The position numbers were made by a program, and so were the translations under genes. Under the pieces are notes generated by a model. It made no database searches. It was not told the DNA's origin and saw only the letters and a list, made by a program, of their open reading frames with translations. Below are positions 46,489 through 55,417 of a DNA stretch of 64,000 nt, one piece after another. Where the stretch lies: the NCBI RefSeq assembly GCF_018343535.1, contig NZ_JAGYPF010000003.1, forward strand, positions 856,580 through 920,579, read 5' to 3'. Origin of the DNA: Neobacillus rhizophilus (GTDB lineage Bacteria > Bacillota > Bacilli > Bacillales > Cytobacillaceae). The number at the start of each line of letters is the position of its first letter. Positions within the stretch are counted from its first letter, which is position 1.

Positions 46489-47490
46489 TTACAATTTCAG
46501 TACTGTTTCCCATATATTCTGATTTACCGGAATACCGTCTCTAAGGTTGTCCGCACGCTCCTTCGCGGTCCTTTCGCCTGGATAAAGGATATCCGTAACA
46601 CCAGGCATCTTTGTTGAGGTTTTAATATAGGCAGACATATTTTCTATGTATGAATCAGCATATTCCTCCCCTGCATATTGCGAAGGATTTATAGCGATAA
46701 ATACCTGTGAAATTCCTGAATCCTGGCGTTCCATCCGCAAATCGAAAGTAGATCTGCCAACTGATAGTGCGGAAACGACCATATCAATGGCTATGGAGAG
46801 ACCGGATCCCTTCCAAAAACCTGCAGGAAGGACCTTACCGCCATTTATAATAGCATCCGGGTCGTCCGAAAGATCCCCATCCTCCGTATAACCTCCCACA
46901 ACCGGCAATTTCTTTCCGGCTAACGTATAGGTTTGAAGTTTACCATATGAGAATTGAGACTGTGCCATATCCAAAAGCAAGTGTCTTCCACCTTTATGGG
47001 GAACCGAGATGATTAAAGGATTGTTGCCGATACGGTCTTCATTACCACCCCATGGCGGCATATTAGGAAATGTATTTGTCATGCAAATCCCAATACATCC
47101 TGCGTTGGCAGCTCTTAATCCGTAGGTGCCTCCACGAAGCCAGTGGGTTGTATTCTTTAGTGCAACACAGCCTAAACCATAATCTTTCGCCAATTCAACA
47201 GCCCTGTCCATGGCAATGGACGCATTGATAGGACCGAAACCTAACTGCCCATCCCATTGTTCAAGGGCCCCGATACTGTTCAGTTTCACAGGCCGCATCC
47301 CCGGCTTAATAACTCCGTCTTCTATCGCTTTAACAATGGAAGGAAACCTGTTTAAGCCATGAGAGTACACCCCATCACAGCTGTTGTCAGCTATTATGGA
47401 TGCTGCGGTTTCCGCAGTTCTCGTATCAACTCCCCTTTTTATGAGAACTCTTTTGAACTCACCTTTCATTTCATCATATGATATACGCAT
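46489..47490 (-). CDS. malate/L-lactate dehydrogenase-family oxidoreductase, DlgD-like
   Basis: 333 residues. 'GVYSHGLNRFPSIVKAIEDG' near the start, 'GCVALKNTTHWLRGGTYG' and 'LLLDMAQSQFSYGKLQ' are hallmarks of the Ldh_2 family; the pattern is closest to 2,3-diketo-L-gulonate reductase (DlgD/YiaK). These enzymes reduce 2-keto acids with NAD(P)H using a conserved His ('THW'). No sugar-acid genes adjoin, so the substrate is uncertain. AAGGTGG precedes the ATG. It lies 77 bp from the MocR gene on the same strand. Confidence 0.88.
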   Translation of the reverse strand: MRISYDEMKGEFKRVLIKRGVDTRTAETAASIIADNSCDGVYSHGLNRFPSIVKAIEDGVIKPGMRPVKLNSIGALEQWDGQLGFGPINASIAMDRAVELAKDYGLGCVALKNTTHWLRGGTYGLRAANAGCIGICMTNTFPNMPPWGGNEDRIGNNPLIISVPHKGGRHLLLDMAQSQFSYGKLQTYTLAGKKLPVVGGYTEDGDLSDDPDAIINGGKVLPAGFWKGSGLSIAIDMVVSALSVGRSTFDLRMERQDSGISQVFIAINPSQYAGEEYADSYIENMSAYIKTSTKMPGVTDILYPGERTAKERADNLRDGIPVNQNIWETVLKL

Positions 47491-47567
47491 TATTCAGGCC
47501 ACCTTATTATTACTAGTAAATTACCCGGAAATATCTAAATCCCTAGGTTTCTATATGAAACCTTGTT

Positions 47568-48968
47568 CTAGTACATAACTTCATCCGACTCCAGCAAAAA
47601 TCTTTTTAGGATGCAAAGCCCTTTCTCCAATTCGTCGGAGTCTTTAGGAGATGTTAGTGAAATACGAATAAATTGGGGAGATTCCTCTTTTTTGACCAAG
47701 AAACGATGTGAATGATAAACATGGATCCCCCGGGTTAAAGCAAAATGCTCAAACTGGTTTAGCTGCCATTCTTTATGCAATGGTATCCAGCGAAAATAAC
47801 TAATAGGGTTTTCGTATTGATGATTGATTTGAAAATACTTCTGGTATATCTGGTTCCGTTCTTGAGAAATTTTTTGCTTTTTCTTAACGATTTGTTCAGC
47901 AGCCCCTGTATTAATTAATTCTGTTACAATTTCTGCATTTAAGGCCGATGTTTTTACGTTCAGATTAAAGATTCCATAGGTGATTTTTTCAGTAAACTGA
48001 TTGGCGTATGCGACAAATGCAACTCGAATGCCGGAGCTGAGTGATTTAGCAATACTCAGGATATAGACAAACTTTTCCGGCACAAAATGTGAAATAGGGA
48101 AATAGCCATCCGGTGCCAGGAAAGAGTATACGTCATCCTCTATTAAAATAAGCCCGTGTTTATTGATGACCTCTGCTATTTCCTTTCTGCGATTCATATT
48201 CATTGTGACAGCTGTAGGATTATTGCAGGAGGGACTCAAATATATTCCCTGCAATGAATTTGTTTTGCAGACGGCATCTAATCTCTCCGGATTTATACCT
48301 AGCTCATCCCCCTCAATAGGGATTAATTGAATTTTCAACATCTTGGCTAATTCCATAAAATTAGGATATGTATAGATATCTACCGCAATTTTATCTCCCG
48401 GATGAAACAAGGCCATCAAAATCAGCGAAAACGAATTTTGCCCCCCTGAAGTGATGGCAATATTTTCAATGGATACATCCATGTTAAAACGCTGCATCCA
48501 CTTTTTGGCTGCCATTCGATGATAAGGCATTCCCAACGGGTGCCTGTAATCTAATAAATTTTCCAGATAATCTTTAGCCGCAATGCTTTTAATCGCTTGT
48601 GCGACGAATGAGTTTGTGTGATCAAGGGGCTTGATGATTCCCATCTCTATAACATTCTTATTCTCGTCACTATCTGCCATGAAAATAGCATTTTTTATAT
48701 TGGGAGTAACAAAGGTTCCCCTTCCAGTAACGGCATAGATTAATCCTTTCACTTCGCAGATTTTAAAGGCCCTTGTGACAGTGCTGAGGTTAACATCAAG
48801 ATAATCTGCCAGTTCTCGCTGAGGAGGAAGCTTCGTATTGGGTGCGAGATAACCATTGAGAATATCATATTCAAGCAAACTAGCAATCGATTGATACAAT
48901 GGAGTGACAAGCTGTTTTTTATCTGGCTTCCACGACATAGGGTAATCTTCAAATGAATTAACTGGCAT
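47568..48968 (-). CDS. MocR-type GntR/aminotransferase regulator
   Basis: 466 residues from the ATG at 48968 (GAGGAGGGGG upstream). Residues 1-75 are a GntR winged helix ('LAPNTKLPPQRELADYL', 'LSTVTRAFKICEVKGLI'). The rest is a class I aminotransferase-like domain with 'SPSCNNPT' (substrate contact) and the PLP Lys in 'LSIAKSLSSGIRVAF'. MocR proteins use bound PLP to sense amino compounds. It is divergent from azlCD, which it probably controls through the TTGTAT/ATACAA sites between them. Confidence 0.9.
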   Translation of the reverse strand: MPVNSFEDYPMSWKPDKKQLVTPLYQSIASLLEYDILNGYLAPNTKLPPQRELADYLDVNLSTVTRAFKICEVKGLIYAVTGRGTFVTPNIKNAIFMADSDENKNVIEMGIIKPLDHTNSFVAQAIKSIAAKDYLENLLDYRHPLGMPYHRMAAKKWMQRFNMDVSIENIAITSGGQNSFSLILMALFHPGDKIAVDIYTYPNFMELAKMLKIQLIPIEGDELGINPERLDAVCKTNSLQGIYLSPSCNNPTAVTMNMNRRKEIAEVINKHGLILIEDDVYSFLAPDGYFPISHFVPEKFVYILSIAKSLSSGIRVAFVAYANQFTEKITYGIFNLNVKTSALNAEIVTELINTGAAEQIVKKKQKISQERNQIYQKYFQINHQYENPISYFRWIPLHKEWQLNQFEHFALTRGIHVYHSHRFLVKKEESPQFIRISLTSPKDSDELEKGLCILKRFLLESDEVMY

Positions 48969-48990
48969 ATCATTCCCCCTCCTCGAAAAA

Positions 48991-49027
48991 TTGTATTGCA
49001 TACAATTATATCATTGAAGCCATACAA
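48991..49027. promoter_or_regulatory. TTGTAT/ATACAA operator cluster of the MocR regulator
   Basis: TTGTAT at 48991, ATACAA at 49000 (inverted, 3-base spacer) and ATACAA again at 49022, 22 bp on. They lie in the 110-bp gap between the divergent mocR-like and azlC genes. Confidence 0.5.
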
Positions 49028-49080
49028 TCAGGATGGTAAAGTAATCTTTATACAAATAATTTTTTACCAGGGGGTGAAGG

Positions 49081-49803
49081 ATGATGAACATTAGTGAAAA
49101 CACTATTTTGCGGGAAGAAAGCAGCTTCCTTGCCGGTGTACGGGATTGTCTGCCCACTGTACTTGGTTACTTAAGCATTGGTTTTGCGGCCGGAGTTGTG
49201 GAAAAAACCGCAGGACTCTCGATTGTTGAAATTGGGCTGATCTCCTTGCTTTTATATGCGGGTTCTGGTCAATTTATTGCTGCCGCGATGATTGGGGCTA
49301 ATAGTCCCGCGCTAGCGATTATCTTTACTATTTTCTTTATTAACCTCCGCCATCTGTTGATGAGCGCGGCTATATCGCCTTATTTCCGTCATCTTACACC
49401 CTTCAAGAATGTATTAATCGGTTCTTTACTTACAGATGAAACATTTGGTGTAGCAATGAATGAAGCAGCAAGTAAGAAAATGCTCAGCGAAAAATGGATG
49501 CACGGCCTAAATATAACGGCTTATTTAAATTGGTTCCTTGCCAATCTTGCAGGAGCATTTTTCGGAGAGTGGATTTCGGATCCGGAAAAATTCGGACTTG
49601 ATTTTGCCTTGCCGGGCATGTTTATTGGCCTTCTTGTCCTACAGATGTTCAGCCGAAGGAAATGGATGAAGGATGTTCTTGTTGCACTTAGTGCTGTTGC
49701 GATTGTGGTAGGGGTAAGTTTAGTGACATCTGGAAGCGTAGGGGTTATTGTGGCGACAATCATTGCCTCAACCATAGGGATGGCGGTGGAAAAATGGAAG
49801 TAA
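49081..49803 (+). CDS. azlC: AzlC-family branched-chain amino acid exporter, large subunit
   Basis: 240 residues, GGGGGTGAAGG before ATG. About eight hydrophobic segments; 'GYLSIGFAAGVVEKTAGLS', 'YAGSGQFIAAAMIGANSPA' and 'FINLRHLLMSAAISPY' are AzlC family signatures. With AzlD it forms a branched-chain amino acid (or azaleucine-type) exporter. Overlaps azlD by 10 bp. Confidence 0.94.
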   Translation: MMNISENTILREESSFLAGVRDCLPTVLGYLSIGFAAGVVEKTAGLSIVEIGLISLLLYAGSGQFIAAAMIGANSPALAIIFTIFFINLRHLLMSAAISPYFRHLTPFKNVLIGSLLTDETFGVAMNEAASKKMLSEKWMHGLNITAYLNWFLANLAGAFFGEWISDPEKFGLDFALPGMFIGLLVLQMFSRRKWMKDVLVALSAVAIVVGVSLVTSGSVGVIVATIIASTIGMAVEKWK

Positions 49804-50120
49804 GATGGTCTATCTTTTTAATTATTTTTGGCTCAGCCCTTGTCACATTCATTCCAAGAGTGCTTCCCATTGCGATCTTAAGTCGTGTAGAACTGCCAGA
49901 ATGGGCCATGCGCTGGTTGAGCTACGTTCCGATTGCCGTTATGGCAGCCTTAGTGGGGCAAGAATTGCTCATGCCAAACGGAAAATTGGCACCTTTGACA
50001 GATAACCTTGAACTAATCGCCGCGCTGCCCACTTTTCTTATTGCCATTATTACACGCAGTTTGTTAGGAACTGTTTTAGCTGGAATCATCTCTATCATGG
50101 TGTTGCGTTTTGTGTTTTAA
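49794..50120 (+). CDS. azlD: AzlD-family small exporter subunit
   Basis: 108 residues, four hydrophobic segments. 'ALVTFIPRVLPIAILSR' and 'WLSYVPIAVMAALVGQELL' match AzlD. It starts inside azlC, so the two subunits are translationally coupled. Confidence 0.93.
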   Translation: MEVRWSIFLIIFGSALVTFIPRVLPIAILSRVELPEWAMRWLSYVPIAVMAALVGQELLMPNGKLAPLTDNLELIAALPTFLIAIITRSLLGTVLAGIISIMVLRFVF

Positions 50121-50186
50121 ATAAGTAAACATTGATTGGAATACATGCAGGATCAATCTTCTAACCTATTAATCAATATTGATGTT

Positions 50187-50222
50187 AAAAACTCCTCAAA
50201 AACTTTTTGGGGGGTTTTTTCT
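50187..50222 (+). terminator. terminator of azlCD
   Basis: AAAAACTCC and GGGGGGTTTTTT form a hairpin with a T-run. The following stretch to 50470 is AT-rich with no supported gene. Confidence 0.65.
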
Positions 50223-50472
50223 ATTATCAAATACTGCAATTCACCACATACATAATCGTTTTATTATCAAACGAAACTAAAACGTAATATAAAATAACTT
50301 ATCTACCCTTCCTTCTCAAATTCCATTTGTAACAGCATCCGCTATCAAAGCGCATTATTTATGTAAATTTCCTCCACATTTCTCGGAATCTCAATATATT
50401 ACACTTTTGCTTTATGAATTTTCAAGAACGGAATTTATATTATGTTTTTGTAACTAACTTTTAAAATATGTA

Positions 50473-50501
50473 TTGTAAATTAGTAACATTGACACTATAA
50501 T
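50473..50501 (+). promoter_or_regulatory. promoter of the LIV-type transporter genes
   Basis: TTGTAA (50473-50478), 17-base spacer, TATAAT (50496-50501), about 80 bp before the binding-protein start. Confidence 0.6.
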
Positions 50502-50583
50502 AATATTTGAAATATTCAAAATCTTAAGGGAGAATGGTTTTTTGAGTATTGAAAGCGTCACCAAAAAAACGGGGGGTCTGTTA

Positions 50584-51807
50584 ATGAAAAGTTTTAAAAG
50601 AAACGCTTTTTTACTAATCGCCTTAGTTCTATTACTTTCCGCGTGCAGCTCTGGTGCCATTAACACAACCACAAAAGAAAAAGATAAAGATACCAAAACT
50701 AACACGGAAGAGAAAGGAACCATCAAAATCGGCGCTCTCCTTCCAACAAGTGGTGTGTATGCTTCTTTGGGTGAGAATCTCCTAAATGGAATGAAATTGT
50801 ATTTTGAACAGCAGAATTGGGAGGTTGCCGGGAAAAAGATTGAAATTGTCCAGGAAGATGATGAATCGGATCCTCAAGTTGGACTGAGAAAACTCAGAAA
50901 ATTAACCGACCAAGACCAAATTAATATTTTAACAGGAACGGTAAGCACTGCCGTTGCCTACGCCATCCGTGATGAAGTGGATAAACGAAAACTTCCTTAT
51001 ATTAATTCACATGCCGGAGGCAACGATTTAACACGAGCCAAGAGAAGCGATTATATTTGGCGGTCCTCATTCAGTTCTTGGCAAATTGGCCATTCAATGG
51101 GTGAATGGGCTTATAAAAATATCGGGAAAAAGATCTATGTCACTGCCGCTGACTATGCATTCGGCCATGAAGTGGCCGAGGCATTTAAAGCAGCCTATAC
51201 AGCAGCTGGCGGAAAGGTTGTCGAAGAGGTTTACCCGCCCCTTGGAAACAATGACTATTCCTCCTATCTTGCAAAAATGAACCGTGATGACATTGACGGC
51301 ATATATGCTTTCTATGCGGGAAGTGACGCGGTAAGGTTTGTCCAACAATACAACCAATACGGATTAAAAGGGAAAATTCCGTTAATAGGCTCCGGCTGGC
51401 TTACGGCTGAGGATGTCCGTCCGCAGCAAGGGATGTCGCCAGATGGCATCACCGCCTCGATTTTCTGGGACTACAGCATAAGTACACCAGAAAATAAAGC
51501 GTTTATCAAAGCCTATGAGAAGAAATACAACAGCCGTCCTAGTATTGAATCAGCAGAAGGATACGATGCGGCGATGATTATCGCAGAAACAATCAAGAAA
51601 CTAAATGGAGATATTTCCGACTCCGCCAAAGTTGTGGATGCCATGTCCTCTATCAAAATTACAAGTCCAAGGGGTCCAATTAGTTTTGATAAAGAAACAC
51701 ATAACGTGATTCAAAACCTTTATATCGTGAAAACAAGCGTTGTCAACGGAAAAACAGAAAATAAGGTGATTGATACAATTGAGCAGGTTGTAGATCCCGG
51801 AAAGTAA
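50584..51807 (+). CDS. LIV-type ABC substrate-binding lipoprotein
   Basis: 407 residues from the ATG at 50584 (GGGGGG upstream). Lipobox 'VLLLSACSSG'; then the periplasmic-binding-protein type I fold: 'IKIGALLPTSGVYASLGENL', 'VQEDDESDPQVGLRKLRKL', 'YAFYAGSDAVRFVQQY' and 'SIESAEGYDAAMIIAETI'. Many such proteins outside the classical livJK set bind aromatic acids. Here the gene cluster points convergently at an aromatic CoA pathway, so an aromatic acid is a fair guess. Confidence 0.92.
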   Translation: MKSFKRNAFLLIALVLLLSACSSGAINTTTKEKDKDTKTNTEEKGTIKIGALLPTSGVYASLGENLLNGMKLYFEQQNWEVAGKKIEIVQEDDESDPQVGLRKLRKLTDQDQINILTGTVSTAVAYAIRDEVDKRKLPYINSHAGGNDLTRAKRSDYIWRSSFSSWQIGHSMGEWAYKNIGKKIYVTAADYAFGHEVAEAFKAAYTAAGGKVVEEVYPPLGNNDYSSYLAKMNRDDIDGIYAFYAGSDAVRFVQQYNQYGLKGKIPLIGSGWLTAEDVRPQQGMSPDGITASIFWDYSISTPENKAFIKAYEKKYNSRPSIESAEGYDAAMIIAETIKKLNGDISDSAKVVDAMSSIKITSPRGPISFDKETHNVIQNLYIVKTSVVNGKTENKVIDTIEQVVDPGK

Positions 51808-51869
51808 GCGCTCAACTAAAATAGTTAGCTATATTCATATCTAGTATGATGTCTTGTTATATGTCTATG

Positions 51870-51903
51870 GAAAGAGGCAATCAATTCATTGCCTCTTTCT
51901 TTT
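51870..51903 (+). terminator. terminator between binding protein and permease genes
   Basis: GAAAGAGGCAAT, loop CAATTC, ATTGCCTCTTTC, TTTTC. It would let the binding protein be made in excess over the membrane parts. Confidence 0.75.
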
Positions 51904-51940
51904 CAAGATTGGGATGACCACTAATTGAAGGAGGTTACAC

Positions 51941-52804
51941 ATGAGTACCCTGCTGCTCCAACTGATCAATGGGTTCAGTTACGGATTTCTACTATTTATT
52001 ATTACTTGTGGAATCACGATTGTATTTGGAATCTTAGGAGTTTTAAATCTTGCCCATGGTTCCTTCTATCTTCTCGGTTCTTATCTTGGCTACTCGCTCA
52101 TCATGAAGGCGGGTTTGCCGTTCTGGGCTGCCTTGGCGGCAGTTCCACTCATCATTGCCGTACTTGGGTATATGCTGGAAACGATTATACTGCGCCCGAC
52201 CTATAAACTGGGTCACCTTTCACAGGTGCTCTTAACTTTTGGGCTTGCCTACATTTTTCACGATCTATTCGCGATCCTGTGGGGAAAAAACATGTTAGTA
52301 GTTGACCCGCCGCCAGCACTGAATATGTCGATTCAACTTGCCGGGTATTCTGTTCCTGCCTACCGTATCGCTCTCATTGTAATTGGCTTGGCAATTGCCA
52401 TATTTCTGTGGTTTTTCCAAGAAAAAACGAAATGGGGTGCCGTCATCAGGGCCGGTTTGTCGGATAAGGAAATGGCAGCAGGGCTCGGCGTTAACATTCA
52501 CCTTGTCTTTACGTTCGTATTTGTCCTGGGAAGCCTGTTTGCCGGTGTAGGCGGGGTCATTGGGTCACCGATACTTGGGGCGTTTCCAGGAATGGAATTC
52601 CAAATCCTCATCCTATCACTGGTCGTGCTCGTAGTAGGCGGACTCGGTTCGGTGTCAGGCACCCTTATTGCCAGCCTCCTGGTCGGATTTGTGGAAACCT
52701 TTAGCCGCTACCTTGTACCGGAACTTAGCTTGATTATTACCTTTGCATTAATGGCAGTCGTGCTCGTTGTTCGCCCGCAAGGTCTGATTGGAAGGAGAGT
52801 ATAG
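51941..52804 (+). CDS. livH: LIV-type ABC permease LivH
   Basis: 287 residues, AAGGAGG before ATG, about eight membrane segments. 'FGILGVLNLAHGSFYLLGSY' and 'GLGSVSGTLIASLLVGFVET' are LivH signatures. It pairs with LivM. One base separates its stop from livM. Confidence 0.94.
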   Translation: MSTLLLQLINGFSYGFLLFIITCGITIVFGILGVLNLAHGSFYLLGSYLGYSLIMKAGLPFWAALAAVPLIIAVLGYMLETIILRPTYKLGHLSQVLLTFGLAYIFHDLFAILWGKNMLVVDPPPALNMSIQLAGYSVPAYRIALIVIGLAIAIFLWFFQEKTKWGAVIRAGLSDKEMAAGLGVNIHLVFTFVFVLGSLFAGVGGVIGSPILGAFPGMEFQILILSLVVLVVGGLGSVSGTLIASLLVGFVETFSRYLVPELSLIITFALMAVVLVVRPQGLIGRRV

Positions 52805-53812
52805 ATGAGGAATCTGCCTGTAAAAGGACCGCTGCTGTTTTTAATCATGGTATTTGTGCCTTTCTTTTTAAGCATATTTTACGTTAATTTGCTGACGGAG
52901 ATTTTCATTCTTGGCGTTTTTGCCCTCAGTTTAAATATCCTTGTCGGGCAAACTGGCATGGTGTCATTGGGCCATGCCGCTTTCTTTGGTGCCGGTGCCT
53001 ATGCAGCCGGGCTCGCGGCAATACATGTAAGTACAAACACATTCCTGAGCATTGCGGCCGGCCTGTTGGCGGCATTTCTACTGGCGGTCATCATTGGTCT
53101 GTTTTCGACCAAAGCAAATGGTTTTTATTTCCTTATGCTTACTTTGGCATGTTCGCAAATCGTTTATTCGATTATCTACCAATGGAGGACCGTCACTGGC
53201 GGGTCAAACGGATTAACCGGGATTGCCCCGATTGACTTGGGTGCAAATATCGTTCTTTCCAATCAAGTATGGGTTTACTACTTTATCCTAGTCGTATTTA
53301 CGATAGTATTATTCTTGATCAACAGGTTTTTGCATTCCCCTTTAGGTTCGGTTTTGATCGGAATCAGGGAAAATGAAGAGCGAATGAAATCAATCGGCTA
53401 CAATACCGCCCTTTATAAAAATATCAGCTTTATCATTGCCGGTACACTTGGCGGACTTTCCGGCAGTTTATATGTTATTTTCAATGGATTTATTTCACCG
53501 GCAGAGGTTTATTGGACCGCCTCGGGATCTGTTTTAATTATGGTCTTAATCGGAGGGGCCGGTACATTATGGGGACCTGTCATTGGCGCTGCCTTTATTG
53601 TCATTTTGGAAACGCTCATCAGCTCCTACATGGAAAATTGGATGATGATTATCGGAGCAGTATTCATTATCTTTGTCATCTTTGCACCTGATGGAATGGT
53701 TGGCATCTTCAATGCATTAAAGAAATTCTTTGTTCAGCCGAAGAAACTGGAAGTGGATGCCGACGAGCCAATCATAAAGCCAATCAAACAGGAAACTAAA
53801 ATGGATGGATAG
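52805..53812 (+). CDS. livM: LIV-type ABC permease LivM
   Basis: 335 residues, about eight membrane segments. 'LNILVGQTGMVSLGHAAFFG' and 'VLIGIRENEERMKSIGYNT' match LivM; a charged C-terminal tail of about 35 residues follows the last segment. Adjoins livH and livG without gaps. Confidence 0.94.
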   Translation: MRNLPVKGPLLFLIMVFVPFFLSIFYVNLLTEIFILGVFALSLNILVGQTGMVSLGHAAFFGAGAYAAGLAAIHVSTNTFLSIAAGLLAAFLLAVIIGLFSTKANGFYFLMLTLACSQIVYSIIYQWRTVTGGSNGLTGIAPIDLGANIVLSNQVWVYYFILVVFTIVLFLINRFLHSPLGSVLIGIRENEERMKSIGYNTALYKNISFIIAGTLGGLSGSLYVIFNGFISPAEVYWTASGSVLIMVLIGGAGTLWGPVIGAAFIVILETLISSYMENWMMIIGAVFIIFVIFAPDGMVGIFNALKKFFVQPKKLEVDADEPIIKPIKQETKMDG

Positions 53813-53821
53813 GTGAATTCA

Positions 53822-54592
53822 ATGGAGAAGGATAAAATTCTATCACTCAAAGGTCTTTCAAAACATTTTGGCGGCATAAAAGTCATTGAACACGTGAGCC
53901 TGGATGTAACGGCGGGAGAACGGGTCGGCTTAATTGGCCCCAACGGCGCCGGCAAGTCGACCCTTTTCAATATGATTGCCGGAGATCTTGAGCCCTCCGG
54001 AGGAACGATTCACTATTATGGGGATCGTATCAATTCTATGCCAAATTATAAACGGACACAAAAAGGCATCGTCCGCACATTTCAGAAAAATAATTTAATG
54101 ATGGGTTTAACGGTAAGAGAAAATATATTACTCGTTTTACAGCGAATCAACCAAAAGCACACGCAGTGGTGGAAACAGGCAACACCGGGAAATTATCAGC
54201 TCCTGTTTGAACATGCAGGCAGCCTCCTGCATGAATGGGGACTTGAAGAATACAGCCAAACGAAGGTAAAGGACTTATCGTATGGAGTACAGCGCCAGAT
54301 CGAAATGATTATGGCCATTGCCGGGAACCCGAAGCTGCTTTTATTGGATGAACCTACAGCAGGCATGTCACAGGTGGAGACGGACCAGATTATTTCATTG
54401 ATTAATAAGCTGCCAGTTGAAGTGACGATCATGATGATTGAGCATGATGTGGATGTGCTATTCGGCAATACCGATAGGGTCATTGTTCTGCATGCCGGAA
54501 CTTTAATTGCCGATGGCAGCCCGGAACAAGTGAGGGAAAATCCGGAGGTAAAAGAAATCTATATGGGCAAGGAGGTAATCGCCAATGCTTAG
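53822..54592 (+). CDS. livG: LIV-type ABC ATPase LivG
   Basis: 256 residues from the ATG at 53822, with AGGTGA five bases upstream; the GTG at 53813 is a weaker choice. Walker A 'GPNGAGKS', signature 'LSYGVQRQIEM', Walker B 'LLLLDEPTAGMS'. The signature Gly-Val is typical of LivG-like proteins outside E. coli. Overlaps livF by 8 bp. Confidence 0.93.
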   Translation: MEKDKILSLKGLSKHFGGIKVIEHVSLDVTAGERVGLIGPNGAGKSTLFNMIAGDLEPSGGTIHYYGDRINSMPNYKRTQKGIVRTFQKNNLMMGLTVRENILLVLQRINQKHTQWWKQATPGNYQLLFEHAGSLLHEWGLEEYSQTKVKDLSYGVQRQIEMIMAIAGNPKLLLLDEPTAGMSQVETDQIISLINKLPVEVTIMMIEHDVDVLFGNTDRVIVLHAGTLIADGSPEQVRENPEVKEIYMGKEVIANA

Positions 54593-55280
54593 CCTGAAAG
54601 ATGTTCATAGCTACTACGGAGCAAGCCATATCCTTCAAGGTGTCAATCTTGAGGTGAAAAAAGGAAGTGCAGCGGTTCTGCTTGGAAGAAACGGAATGGG
54701 GAAAACCACGGCCATTCACTCCATCATCGGGTTTGTTACGAAAAAAGAAGGAGAGATTTCCTTCGAGGGAGAAAATGTGATCAATCTTAAAAGCCATCAG
54801 ATTGCTAGGAAAGGAATCGGTATTGTCCCGCAAGGAAGAAGAATCTTTACAAATTTATCCGTCAAAGAAAATTTAACGGTGTTTGCCAATCAGGAGCAAG
54901 GCGGCTGGGACCTCGAAAAGGTTTATAAGCTGTTCCCTCGGTTAAAAGAACGGGAAAAATCACATGCCGGGAATTTAAGCGGCGGCGAACAATCGATGCT
55001 GTCGATTGGCAGAGCCTTGATGCGCAACCCGAAAATCCTCCTTCTGGACGAACCGACAGAAGGACTGTCTCCATTAATGGTCGGCGAGGTAATGGAGGTT
55101 ATTGTCAAACTGAAAGAAGCCGGAATGTCGATGCTCCTGGTGGAGCAGAACATCGCAACAGCCTTAAGTATTGCCGACGATGTCTACATTATCAACAAAG
55201 GCAGGATTGTCTACCACGACCGCCCTGAAGAGCTGAAGAAAAACATGGATATTGCCTACCACCATCTTGCGATCAGCTAA
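54585..55280 (+). CDS. livF: LIV-type ABC ATPase LivF
   Basis: 231 residues. Walker A 'GRNGMGKT', signature 'LSGGEQSML', Walker B 'ILLLDEPTEGLSP' and the H-loop region replaced by 'VEQN' as in LivF. Last gene of the importer. Confidence 0.94.
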   Translation: MLSLKDVHSYYGASHILQGVNLEVKKGSAAVLLGRNGMGKTTAIHSIIGFVTKKEGEISFEGENVINLKSHQIARKGIGIVPQGRRIFTNLSVKENLTVFANQEQGGWDLEKVYKLFPRLKEREKSHAGNLSGGEQSMLSIGRALMRNPKILLLDEPTEGLSPLMVGEVMEVIVKLKEAGMSMLLVEQNIATALSIADDVYIINKGRIVYHDRPEELKKNMDIAYHHLAIS

Positions 55281-55290
55281 AAATAAGCTA

Positions 55291-55321
55291 AGGCGGCCAA
55301 TTTGGCCGCCTTTACCTTTTT
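55291..55321. terminator. bidirectional terminator
   Basis: AGGCGGCCAA, loop T, TTGGCCGCCTTT, then T-rich DNA. It ends livF and, from the other side, the ligase transcript. Confidence 0.75.
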
Positions 55322-55417
55322 GTCTTTGATCATTGTGAATGTTAACAGGGATTAACCAGATTATCGATCTGTATTTAGTCCGTATACACATACCTATTGC
55401 GTTAAGCTTTATAAAAT

